Source: Schistocephalus solidus (lineage: Eukaryota > Platyhelminthes > Cestoda > Diphyllobothriidea > Diphyllobothriidae). From it: 64,000 bases of DNA. The notes under the pieces are model-generated. The model had not been told where the DNA came from and did no database searches. It worked only from the letters and a program-made list of their open reading frames with translations. The position numbers and the translations under genes are program-made. Position 1 is the stretch's first letter; the number at the start of each line of letters is the position of its first letter. The stretch is from the NCBI GenBank assembly GCA_017591395.1, contig WEDG01000728.1, positions 1 to 64,000 on the forward strand. The letters run 5' to 3'. Shown here piece by piece: positions 36,601 to 49,300 of this stretch.

Positions 36601-39600
36601 TGAAAAAGATGGAGGTGCGAAGGATAAACCTAAGCCTAGGTTTCTTAATAAGCATAATCGGGGTCCACTACCTAGAGGCTGCGACTCTTGTGAGCAGTGT
36701 AAGTGTGTAGAAACTGCAAATGTTCGGGTATACAACTCCCTTGCCCATGGATGCATTGACCTGGGTGAGAAGACAGACTGTCGATGCAGGTCTTTGCATT
36801 GTCTACGTCGATTTAACAGACCACTTAGTCTATCCGATTAGGTCCTCCTTTTAGAAAGTCAACGTGGGCACAAGTTTCCACCGTGCGGCTTGTACCCCCG
36901 TGGATGGGTTTTTTGTATTAATAGAAGTGCTTGACCCCTGGCGTAAAACATATTTAGACATTTTAAACCCCAGCTACTTTCTGTCTCTTACTTTAAGGGA
37001 AAAGTCCACGTGAACCCTACAAACGCAGAGCTCATATAGCTAGAGGTTTACGTGCAGGGAAGGTTTAAAGTGGCTATATAATTAGGGCAAAGACCCTAGC
37101 CCTTCTACTTAACTGCGAGGTTGTGGACTTCAGTATGACCTCGCAAAGATAATCACAGCGGACTCGCCGCATCCGAGAAGAGAACCCCTAGTATTTTTAT
37201 CCCCGGTGGGTTGTCTATTCTACGTTTAAATGGGAAAAGAAAACGGAGGGGCGTGTTTTTGCATAAGATGATTCTAGACGCGGTCTGAACGCCCTGGTTA
37301 GATTGCAATTTCACATGAAACTCCGTTGCCAAGGGTTCCTCACAGACAGACACATAGGGGAGACTCTACTGACTCCCTGCCAGAGCTACACCGAAAGCTG
37401 AATATTCTAGCGAAACGCCAGCTTTGGATTATGCGTAGACAGTGCAAGATACTCGCGTGAGTGGTCCGAGTAGAGGCCACTGCAGCTAAACGGGGAATAG
37501 GCTACGGAAATGCCTGGTAATCCTGTCGAGTGACCAATGAACAGCCGCATATTTTATGTTATATTCGACGACAGTATTGCCATGGACAGATAGTTTAAGC
37601 GCCGGAGAGGGAAATATGGCTTGTGTAGGTCTTAAGTATACGATCTGATTACAGATGGGTTAATACACATCTTTCTAAAGTTCCACTATGAAAAAATATT
37701 TGTCAAATGGAATGGGGGTGGTCGTCTAATTCTAGATGAATTGGAGGTTGCCTTCATAAGGCGCCTTAAAAGGTCACTGTACGTCACGGGGAAGCGAGTG
37801 CAAAGACACCCGACATAATACAACGTCAATGCTCTATGACTGAACAGCCCCCCGCCTCCGCAAATAGCAAGATCCAAAGAGTGCTATTTTTGATAGATTT
37901 TACATTTTCATGTTTTTTAAATAAATATTCTGAAAAAATAAGTTTCATGTGGATTCAAATTTTCTTAAATGTTATCGGGTCAGGGGAAAACGCGATTAAA
38001 TGGGCTACATATGGGCGCGAAACTACCTTTACAGTAAGGTAGGATTTATTAACCTAAAGGAATGCAGTACACGTAAAATATTCGTTTTGTGTGTGAGATG
38101 CCGCAACCCTTTTTCACGTATGTCGCCATATCTGGACATGTCAATATCATCCATAAAGCGACACGGAGGCCAAAATATGTATCCATACGATTTAAGTATC
38201 TACAAATTTGGATATCCATGCAGTATCCACTGAGTATAGACACGCTCAATCATAACAACCCTAATAGCAATTAAATTCGCGTTGAAGTTGGAAGTGAGCA
38301 AGCACTTCAAGGGTGGCACATAATTAGTCACCGTTTGACATTGGCCTTCTCGCGCACACAAAATGCACTTATTGTCATAGGTTAATTCATCGATTAGAGC
38401 TCGGAAACTTGACCGACCAAACTCGAAAGTGACTTCTATTTCGAGCTCAAATCGGGCTCTAATGGGTGGATTAACCATTGGTGCGCGGGAAAAGGTTAGA
38501 CAACCCGTGACTACTTATGTATTCGAGGGGTGTAGGGGTACTAGTTAGGGGTAGCACTACACAGATCGCATTTGGTCGCTTCATTTGTCTCGTACAGGTG
38601 GTGAATGCTCCTGTGGCCGCCTCTAACTGGTACCCAACTCTCACCTGTGGCTCCTCGAAGTTGGGTTCTTCCAAGCGGCCCCACCACGGGCAACCGTCAC
38701 GACCGGCGGGCTAAACCAGGTGAATGTATCCGGTGTTGTGTGTGCCTCCACACCCGGCATGTCTGACTCCCGAACTTCCCACCTCCTCCCTCTCAAAAAG
38801 TCATACGGTGGGGGCGACAGCAACCCCGTAGGCGGCCCAGGCTAACTCGGATCATTCTCCCACTAAAACAAAACCATGATTCCGTAATGGAGTTCGGCAG
38901 CCGTCTGGGATGTCCGAGCAGCCCTATTTAGAGACAGCACTGCTTGCCTCCTCGCGGAAGAAGGGGCTAGAAAAGGTGCCATAAACAAAGGCTGGGTCTC
39001 ACGTCTTCTGCAGCCGGCCGCGGCTCGCAGATCGCAAACTACGCGGTCGTAAAACTCAAACAAAAAACAATACCCCCGTCCCAATCCCCCTCGCCATACC
39101 CTCCAGGCTGCTCGGGTGAGTCCACTCACACTAGCAGCCTGGAATGTTCGCTCCCTTTTAGACAATCCTAGGAGCAACCGGCCGGAACGAAGGACGGCGC
39201 TAGTCACTCGGGAACTTGCGCGCTACAAGGTGGACATTGCTGCTCTCACCGAGACCCGATTCTCTGAGCAGGGTCAGCTGGAGGAGGTGGGGGTCGGCTA
39301 CACTTTCTTCTGGAGCGGCCGGCCAAAGGCAGAGCGACGCGACGCCAGTGTTGCCTTTGCCATCCGGAACGACATCGTGGGTTGTCTTCCTTGTCTGCCG
39401 CCGGGTTTAAATGATCAGCTAATGCGTCTCCACCTGCGTCTTCAGAGAGACAAGGTCAGCACCATCATCAGGGCCTACGCTCCCCCAATGACGAGCTATG
39501 ATGTGGCGAAGGACAAATTCTACGAGGACCTGCACGCCCTGCTGTCGACTGTACCGAAGATGGACAAGTTAATTGTCCTTGGTGACTTCAAAGCCCGCGT

Positions 39601-42600
39601 CGGGCTGGACCACGCTGCCTGGCAGGGAGTGCTGGGTCCCCACGGTCTCCGTAGCTGTAACAATAACGGCCTCCTTTTTCAGCGAACGTGTGCGGAACAC
39701 CGTCTCCTGCTGACCAACACCTTCTTCCGCCTTCCAACGCGAGAGAAGGCCACGTGGATGCACACTCGTTCGCAGCGCTGGCAGCTGCTGGACTATGTTC
39801 TTGTCCGGAGGCGAGATCGACAGGACGTGCTGGTAACCAAGGCGATCCGCGATGCCGATGGTTGGACAGATCACAGCCTCGTCATCTCCCAGATGAGGCT
39901 CCGACTACAACCCCGACGAAGGCCCCAAGGTAAGCGGCCGCCAGGTAAGTTAAATATTCTTTTGTTAAATCTGCCTGCTCACTGTTTTGATTTCAGCAAC
40001 CAAATAACCGACAAACTGGAGGACCTGCATGCTCCAGATGATAATGATACCGTGGAGACACGATGGTGTCAACTGCGAAATGTCATCCAGTCCACCACCC
40101 TCGAAGTCCTCGGACGCGCACGCCGTCAACACCAGGACTAGTTTGACGACAATGACGCCAACATCAGCAGCTTACTCGCGGAGAAGAGTGGACCACACAA
40201 ATTCTACATGGACCTTCGTACTGACGCCATTAAAGCAGCCTTCTTCAGATGCCACCGCCTTGTACAGCAACGGCTGCGGGAGATGCAGGACGCCTGGATG
40301 ATCCAGGTATATGCGGACCACAAGGAAATGAAAAACTTTTTCAAAGCCATCAAGGCCATCTACGGCCCCTGTATCAAAGGGACCGCACCGCCGCTCAGCT
40401 CTGACGGCATAACACTGCTGACAGAGAAAGCGAAAATTCTGAAGCGCTGGGCCGAGCACTTCAGAAGTGTCCTTAATTGCTCATCAGCCATCTCCGATGC
40501 TGCCATTGACCGGCTCCCTCAAGTGGACACGAACAATGACCTGGATCTGCCGCCTTCCCTACCAGAAACCATCCGGACCGTGCAGCAGATTTCCAGTGAT
40601 AAAGCACCGGGATCCGACGCAATCCCACCGGAATTCTACAAGCACGGCTGATGGCAGAACTCACAACACTCTTCCAGATGTGGCGCCAAGGAAAAATTCT
40701 TCAGGATTTCAACGACGCGAACATCGTCCATCTCTACAAACGGAAGGGGAATCGGCAACCCTGTGATAATCACAGAGGCATCTCGTTGCTCACCATCGCC
40801 GGGATATCTTCACCCGTATCCTTCTCAACTGTCTGAACGGTCGCCTAGAGCAAGGCCTGCTCCCGGAAAGCCAATGTGGCTTCCGACGACACCGCAGAAC
40901 AACCGACATGATCTTCGCCGCCCACCAGCTACAAGAGAAGTGCCAGGAGATGCGAATCCACCTTTTACACTACCTTCGCTGATCTGACGAAAGCCTTTGA
41001 CACGGTGAATCGCGAAGAAATTCGGCTGTCGTGAGCGGTTCACGCACATGGTGCATCACTGACAACGGGAAGGTATCTGAAGCATTCGCAGTGAACAACG
41101 GAGTGAAGCAGGGCTGCGTATTGGCCCCCACCATGTTCAGTCTCATGTTCTCTGCTTTGCTGATGGACGCCTACCGTAATGAGCAGCCTGGGATTCGCAT
41201 CGCGTATAGAACTGACGGACACCTTCTCAACAGTCGGCGTATGTAGGCTTAAACACATGTGTCTAGGACTACAGTCCATGACTTGCTCTCGCGGACGACT
41301 GCGCCCTTAACACCTTGAAGGAGGAGGACATGCAAAGGAGTATGGACCGCTTCGCCGCAGGCTGCGCCAATTTTTGATTAACAATCAGCACAGCCAAAAA
41401 GATTGTCAAGCACTAGCCGCCACCCAGCGCGGAATACAATGCTCCCCGAATCAATGTCAACGGAGCTCAAAACAAAAATGCGGAAACCTTCGCTTATCTA
41501 GGAAGCACGCTGTCACGCAATACGAGAATCAATGATGAGGTTGCCCAACGGATTTCCAAAGCTAGTCAGGCCTTCGGCCGGCTGCAGGCCTCCATGTGGA
41601 ATCGCCACGGTATTCACCTGAAGATTAAACTGAAGATGTAAAAGGCCGTCGTCTTGACGACAATCCTTACGGAGCGGAGACATAGGCCGTCTACTAGAAC
41701 CAAGCCAGGAAGCTAAATCACTTCCATCTCAGATGCCTCCGCAGAATACTGAAGCTGAGATGGCAAGACAGGATCCCGGACACGGAAATCCTGGAACAGA
41801 CCGGAATCTTCAGCGTCCACGCCATGCTGAGGCAAGCGCAACTGCGATGGAGCGGTCAGCTGGTAAGAATGGAAGACGAGCGACTACCCAAACAAATTTT
41901 CTACGGAGATGTCGAAACGGGTGCTCGCCGACAGGGAGGTCAAAAACGACGCTACAAGGAAACTTTGAAGAAATCTCTGAAGCAACTGAAAATCAACCCG
42001 GCGACCTGGGAGGACCTCGCCCAGGATAGACCGGCATGGAGAGATCCGTGAACTGGATCAGCAAGCTATGAGGTACACCGGATCGCCGCCGCCAAGGCCA
42101 AAAGAGCGGCACGAAAGTCACCAGCACCCCAGATCAACACGGTCGGTGCCCAGGCGCTTCCAACATGCCCGCGCTGCCAACGCATCTTCCGCACGCGAAT
42201 CGGCCTGGTTGGACATATTCGGACGCAATGCACCAATGAACTAGAACCTTTAGAACAAACATCGTCAGGCTGGGTCTGATATTATATATGCTGTCACCAT
42301 GGTAAATAATTAAGTAATTGTTCGATTTCTCTTTGGCCTGCATGAAACCAGTATATATTTGCTCCACATCGCTAAACAAGGTCAGCAGCTAGAAATACTC
42401 CTCGTTTTCATACTTTGCGACGTCTAATTAAGTTATTTTGGCAGGCTTTTTATTTCTGTTCACAAATTACTTCTGTTACTCTGACTCCGCATTTTGCTAG
42501 TGTTGTGCACAACTAGTGTGTGCGCATCAGAAAACTAGCCGGCTCGGACGGTGGTTTGATTTTGGCGTGGGGGAAAGAGTGAGGTCGATGGCTCAGCGCA

Positions 42601-43305
42601 TTTTCCTCACCATAAACAAGCTGACGCGCTTGAAACTATCCCGGTGCGCTAAAAGACGTGGCTTGGAAGGTTGCCAACTGAAGGGAACACTCGGACCACG
42701 TGGTCGGCGGGCTTTTGAAATTGAGCCGCCATCTTTTGTGCTCTACATTCGCATGTAAATCCTCTTATATGTATGTCGGTTGGCCTATTTCACCCAGTAT
42801 ATACCGAATTTTAACCCTACTTGTTTATTCGAACTAAAAAAATCAGGTCATCCGCGTACAATGCTGGCAACATTTTGAAAGAAGTCCCATTTGGTCGATA
42901 TTTTGAGATGCATTCCAGTACGATTATTCATGATGTCAATATATGCATTCTTCGGCCATTCATTTGTGATCTTCCGGTGTTGTGTGACTTGTGTTTCCAA
43001 TCTTATTCACGGTGAATGCAGGACACTTTTTGCTGAAAGTTTTGGAATTTTTACTTTCAAAATAAAGCATATATATATTTTTTTATAGTGGAACCGACAA
43101 AGACAAGGGAGACCGGAATGGCCATTTCTGGCTTATTAGCCGTCATCAGCCAGAAATGGCCATTCCGGTCTCCCTTGTCTTTGTCGGTTCCACTATAAAA
43201 ACATATGCTACATGTCGCTATGCGACCGCCTGCGAGGGCTCTAGTCTGAGCTCCAGGGCACAACGGAACATACGTGTTCCTTAAGCAGATCGGTGAGCAA
43301 CAAAC

Positions 43306-43371
<66 letters not shown>

Positions 43372-46300
43372 TGTGTGTTTTGTGTGTAGTGGCTGACTGA
43401 GTCAGGCTGCAATGGCTTTTTCTTAATGTGGCTTTTATGGCACTCCTTCTGCGTGGGATCCGAGCCAGGTGTGGTGGTACGCCCAGGGGCGGCTCCGGCC
43501 GCGCCAGCCACCTGCGCCTTCTCCCATCTCCTGTCTTCTTGACTCTGTCATGACAACGGGCTCAGGTGGTGGAGGAGGAGAGAGTTCGGTAGATGCAGGG
43601 CAAGTCTAATACCACTTTAAACTAAATCACGCGCAAGTCACCGTCCCTGCACCACCTTTCCGTGGAGTATGCGGTGGACCTCGTCGTAATCGACGGTCGA
43701 ACTGTCGAGCAGTAGTCGAACGTCGACACAAATTTCATTGCTCTTACGATATAACTGCAACTCTAAGCCCAAATGCTATAAATCTGAAGACGGCAGTGCA
43801 AGGGAATGTTGGTTGTCGAACTGTCAGAACATATATCAAGTAATCCATTAGCCGGAGGCCTTCGTTAATGTGTTGGAATCGTAAAGACCTAGACTGCAGC
43901 ATTGTTATTAAATCCGAAACATTCAGTGAAGTTACTCTTTATACGAAATAGCTCAAAGAACGCGAAACCAGAATGCCAAATCGCATGCATGAGATTGTGC
44001 ACCCAGTAGTTTCTATTAAAGCTTCTGTGAAGAAACCGCCAACACAAATGAAGACACAGTCAGCACTAAAACTAAAGCCAATCAAATAAATTCTCATAAG
44101 CCGTCGGGATGTGGCCCCGGTAGCTTAGTCGGATAGAGCGCCGTACTTATAATGCGGAGGTCGAGAGTTCGAGCCTCTCCCGGGGCACGGTTTTTGTTCT
44201 GCCAGACTTATGCAATAATTCGATCTTTATCTCATTTCAACCTCCACGAACCAACCTCTAAAGCCGAGCTACCTTTTACAAACCTCATGAACCCTTTCAC
44301 GGATCTCTTCCGCGTACTCATACTCGCCTTGGACTGTAGCACGCGTGAAAGCTCTACACAGAGCAATATTTCGGGAGAGGCCATTTAGACCACTTGCCTT
44401 AGTAAACTAAAGGATTACGACCGAAACTCTTCCAGGGTGCATTTCTGTTCATCTTTAATTAAAGGGTGCTTAAACACTACGTATTTCAGAGAAACTGGCG
44501 ACGGATATCCCAAACTATTTAGACGTAGCCGAAATAGTGCATTCGCTTTAAAGAGTAACCGAGGTCATGCCTTAAGACGTGGAAAATTTAGGGTAAGTAC
44601 CCTTTCGTCAAGTTAACAAACAGAGTTGGTAGATTAGCCCAACAGTCAATTGACGAGTTTATTACGGCAGCAACTGATATCCGCGAGGACGAACTGCAGT
44701 TTCCAGATTACTGATTAGTCATAGATTTTTTTCCCATTTGTTTAGCTCCGAAACCATCCAACTGGCAGCACACAGCTCCGATGTATGAGGTTGACTGTAT
44801 TTGTGACCAACAGCAGCTGATATACTTAGAACTGGTGCTCTATAGGGCATAGAACATATGTTATATATGTACAGATCTGTTCTATATTTACACCACTAGA
44901 GGAGTATATCAACATTTGGACTGCATAATAGACAAAGCGAAAAAAATATTGACGGACTTAGGTCTCAGGATACCTGAGAACTCGTTAAGTAAACGGCTGA
45001 AACGCACCTTCGGAAATCCACCCTTTGGCAAGTAGTTCTCCAAGCCGTCCAGGACAGTCTGACCCTGCAAATCCACAGCCTAGGAAACACAAATAGAACC
45101 TTTAAACGCCAAAAACGGGCAAACTGGATAAATTTAATGAACAGCAAGGGCAAGCGCAAGAAAGCCATGAACAATAGATCAGGCAAACAGCAGGTGGCCA
45201 TTCATAATAGCATTCCAATAAAACAAGCCTACTAACAAATATCAAGTAGTATATATATAGCTAAATTAAAGGTTTGCAAACAGCCCACAGTTGGGCGTTT
45301 CCTTCCAAGAACGACTGCTGTCCTTTACGGCTACTTAGATCACTATAGTATCATCGGGTTACTGTAACCAGGATTCTTATGTGGTCTTACCGGACAACTT
45401 TGATTTTTAAAGAGTAAAATTCCCTCTTTTTAAGCAATTTATTTTAGATTTAAGCGGTAACTAAAATGTTCGCCTTTCACTAGGTGAAGCCCATTGCTCG
45501 TACAGAAGTGGGTAAAGCATATGTAATGTTATGCCATCGAGACGTTAAATAAATGTGACATATGTTCTCGGAAGGTGTGCGTTATTCCTGCTGGAGTAAA
45601 ACTACAGACACGCGGAAAAAATACACTGTCCTAAGGAGATCATATTTCGTTGGAAGATGCACGAGTTAGGATCAGGTACACCAAAAAATAATCACATTAT
45701 CTAAAAAACATCAGTTAGGGATTTATAACTGTGAGGAGACATTAGAGCGGACAGGATAGTTTATAGTGCCGATAATATTCCTCCAATAAACAGTTTAAAG
45801 TAGACGAACATGACGAGACGCTTACTTTTGCCCTGAAAACAACCTTCCACACAAAGTGGCTTTGATTATCTTATGTTAATGTTTTGAAAGATCCCGGAAA
45901 CGGATCTCGGCGATTTCGAATAGGAAACGGACACATAGACACACACGTGCAAGAGATAAGGCATGAGGTGTAAAAGTAATGTGCGGAGTGCGATGAAAGA
46001 TGCAGACAAAATTTTCCCTTTTAGAGACAGTGTACCTGGAGGGCGAACTGCAACTCCTTATCCAGTGGTCGCAATTTCGCCAGTTCCATTAGCCGATTCT
46101 CCTCTAATTCCGAGAGTGGAGTGGCCAGAAACTTGAGAAACTCTTCGTGATCATAGTGGATGCCGGTGGGGAGATTAAAACGGGAAGAACTGTGGAATAA
46201 AAGCAGAGGTGTCAAGGCGTTAAACCACATTTTTAGAGGCTTGTTAAAGGGAAGAGAAGGTTACAGCGCACCACGCGTATGAACGTGAGTAAACAAAGAG

Positions 46301-49300
46301 GTACGAAGCGACACATGGACGTGCACTTACCGTGAAGGAGGCGCACGATCACCGTCACACACCGAAGAGTAGTCTGAGCTGGCAGGTTGGCCATCGCTGC
46401 CATTAGAGTTACTCGCCTTCGTCTGGTTGATGTTATTGTTGCAGGGCCACAATGTGTCGCTGTACAACAAGTTTTTCCTAGAGAATAGAGAAGATGGGCG
46501 TCCGCGTTTGACGCCACTGAGCAGACGTTTAGCCTGCTCCTCGCCCAGCATGCCAACCAGATGGTGCTCCAATTCCGACTCAAAGGGATCATCAGCAGTC
46601 TCTGACGGCTGCGGCAGCAGCGACGGTGAGGGCTGGGGCCCGTTGTTGGAGGGCGCCGCCGTGCGACGAACGGAGGACGAAACGAAGCCTCGTTTAACTG
46701 CCTTCTCGAAGCACGCCTGCATCTGTTGTGCATGCTTCTTGTTGTGCTTAGAAATTGCCTTAAAGGGCGCGGCAATACCGTAGTAGAGGTCAGCGACCTC
46801 GGCCATACGATAAGCTGGAAACTGTCAGTAAAAAAGCGTTTTCAGTCAACAGCTGCTGACACAAATTAAATAAACAGGCTCTCACTTTAGGTCACGTTCC
46901 ATGGCGCAGCAACCCACGAGTACCAAAACGATGGATGGCCTAGGTGTAATGACTAGGGTAACCTTCATGTCTGTCGAAAATTGGACTGAAGCTGTAAAAA
47001 GTAAACGTCAGAGGTTTTAGGTTGACTTATTTGCACACACACAGATGGAGCGATCAAATGCCATCTGTGTGGTGCTACCACTAACTAGTATCCTTATGCC
47101 CCCTTAGACGAGAGTTCGACCGTCGCAGTCCGACGATGTCCACCGTATGCTCCATGGAAGGGTGGAGCGGGGACGGTGACTTGCGCGTGAATTAGTTTTA
47201 AGTGATAGTAGCCTTGCGCTGCAGCTATCGCACACTCTCCTTCTCCCTCACCTGAGCCTGGTGTCAAGAGAGAGTCAAGAAGACCGGAGGCGGGAGAGGA
47301 CGCAGGTGGCTGGCGCGGCCGGGTCCCTTAAGTCCTAGCCACCCCTAGGCGTGCCACCACACCTCCCATGTTCGGAATTTGTTAGCGGAGCGCAACCCGA
47401 ATAACGCACGCCGTGCCCTGATGTGGCCCCCGTGTTGGTCAAACACATCTACCACGTGGCCCGTTTAGGAGGGCAAACACACGACAGTTCGACCATCGTA
47501 GTCCGAGGATGTCTACCGTATGCTCCATGGGAAAGTGGAGCAGGGACGGTGACATGCGCGTGATTTAGTTTAAAGTGATAGTAGACTTGCGCTGCATCTA
47601 CCGCACTCTCTCCTCCTCCCCCACCTGAGCCCGGTGTCAAGACAGAGTCAAGAAGACCGGAGGCGGGAGCGGACGCAGGTGGCTGGCACGGCCCCCTTAG
47701 AAACACACAAACACACACACACGACAGTTCGACCGTCGATTTCGACGATGTACACCGTGTGCTCAACGAAAGGGTGGTGCAGGGACGGTGACATGCGCGT
47801 GATTTAGTTTAAAGTAATATTAGACTTGCGCTGAATCTACCGCACTCTCTCATTCTGCCCCACCTGAACCCGGTGTTATGACAGAGTCAAGAAGACAGGA
47901 GATGGGAGAGGGCGCAGGTGGCTGGCACGGTCGGAGCCACCCTGGGCGTACCAAAACACCTGGCTGAGATCCCACGGAGTGGGAGTGCCATAAAAGCCAC
48001 ATTAAGAAGGAGCCATTGCAACCTGACTCGCAGTCCGCCAGTTAGCCACTTCACACAAAACACACTTTGGGCTGACCACGCGGTCCGAGTATCCCGTCAG
48101 CTGGCAACCTTCCAAGTCTTGGCTTTTAGCGTACCGTGATAGTTTCAAGCGCGTCAGATTGTTTATGGTGAGGAAAATGCGCTGAGCCATCGACCTCACT
48201 CATTCCCGCACGCCAAAATCAGACCACCTTCCGAGCCGATCAGTTGTCTGATGCACACACACTAGTTGTGCATCACACTAGCAAAATGCGAGGCCAGAGT
48301 AATATAAGTAATTTGTGACCAGAAATAAAAAGCCTGCCAAATAACTTAATTAGACGTCGCATAGTATGAAAACGAGGAGTATTCCTAGCTGCTGACCTTG
48401 CTTAGCGATACGGAGCAAATATGTACCGGTATCGTGCAGGCCAAAGAAAAATCTAAAAATTTCTTAATGATTTACCATGCTGACAGCATATGTAATATCA
48501 GACCCAGCCTGACAATGTTTGTTCTAAATGTTCTATTTCAAGTTCCTCGGACAGAAGAAAATAAATCGAAAAAAGGAATAATATTGTCCATTTTCAACGG
48601 ACAGAGGACTAGCACGCTAGCGTTGTTTGATGAACGTTGTCACAAGACTTCGAGATCCAATAAAAAATGGAAGCGCTCCCTTCAATTCTGCGATAAGGAT
48701 AGACCACTGGCAGTCACTCCTATGTAACCGACCTATTCCGATACCATGTTAAAAATACTAATTTATGAGTAAAAGATTACACAATGAGAGCGGTGAGCAG
48801 GGTTCTCCAGTCCCTGAAGATGGGTAGACGAAACCCAAAACGTCAGACACCTAATAAACCTCTTCCAGTGAACGCCCCTTCCTCCCCTTGGGAATCGAAT
48901 TTTCACTATTAGTAATTAAATTAACACTGCTCACTTGTAGTTTTGGTTTTCATACACGGCAGTCTCTTATGTGAACCCGAAAGATCTGAAAGCATTCGCC
49001 TCCGTCCGTGGAATATCACCGGGAGGGTTAAGAGTCCAAAGCAACTGCGCCTCAAGTCCAGCTTTAGGAAAAATTATCAAAATGGCTTTTGTACCGTCAA
49101 AAATCAGCCAAATCCACATACAAGTTGGAACGGGCTCGAGGCGCAAGGATTGCTCACGCGTTCAAAGAACCAGTGTTCTAGCATATACTAACGGGCTCGT
49201 GGAGGACAAATATTTGAAGAAATATAGATATGAATACAACTCCTCAAGGTTTATTATGAGTGTCATATAAAAGCCTGCAGCTGAAGGAGTACAGTCTGAA

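Larger units (their letters stand above)
38529..42240 (+). mobile_element. LINE-3: zinc-finger non-LTR retrotransposon inside RCOR intron 6
   Basis: Plus-strand element, antisense to RCOR, starting at the same leader as LINE-2 (GTGTAGGGGTACTAG). Leader 38529-39115, endonuclease 39116-39950, RT about 40142-42050, then a short finger region. It ends inside the first finger spacer at about 42240, where a long-headed repeat copy begins. The RT region is nearly identical to LINE-1, suggesting a fairly recent insertion. Even so, it carries a stop at 40139, internal deletions near 40650 and 41000-41055, and a one-base loss in the FADD box. Confidence 0.88.
42706..43370. other. 665-bp insertion splitting the long-headed repeat
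   Basis: Sequence between the two halves of one repeat copy: AT-rich unknown sequence, then a 54-bp-arm palindrome, a SINE tail, and an AT microsatellite. Confidence 0.65.

Noticed and set aside
36584..36841. 85-codon cysteine-containing frame
   Set aside because: It has no recognisable domain or signal peptide, it lies inside a repeat-rich intron, and there is no independent support.
46327..46806. ATG at 46806 as the start of a separate gene
   Set aside because: The preceding bases encode FPAYR in frame, behind a good acceptor, and complete the SANT1 domain begun in the exon at 50769-50949.
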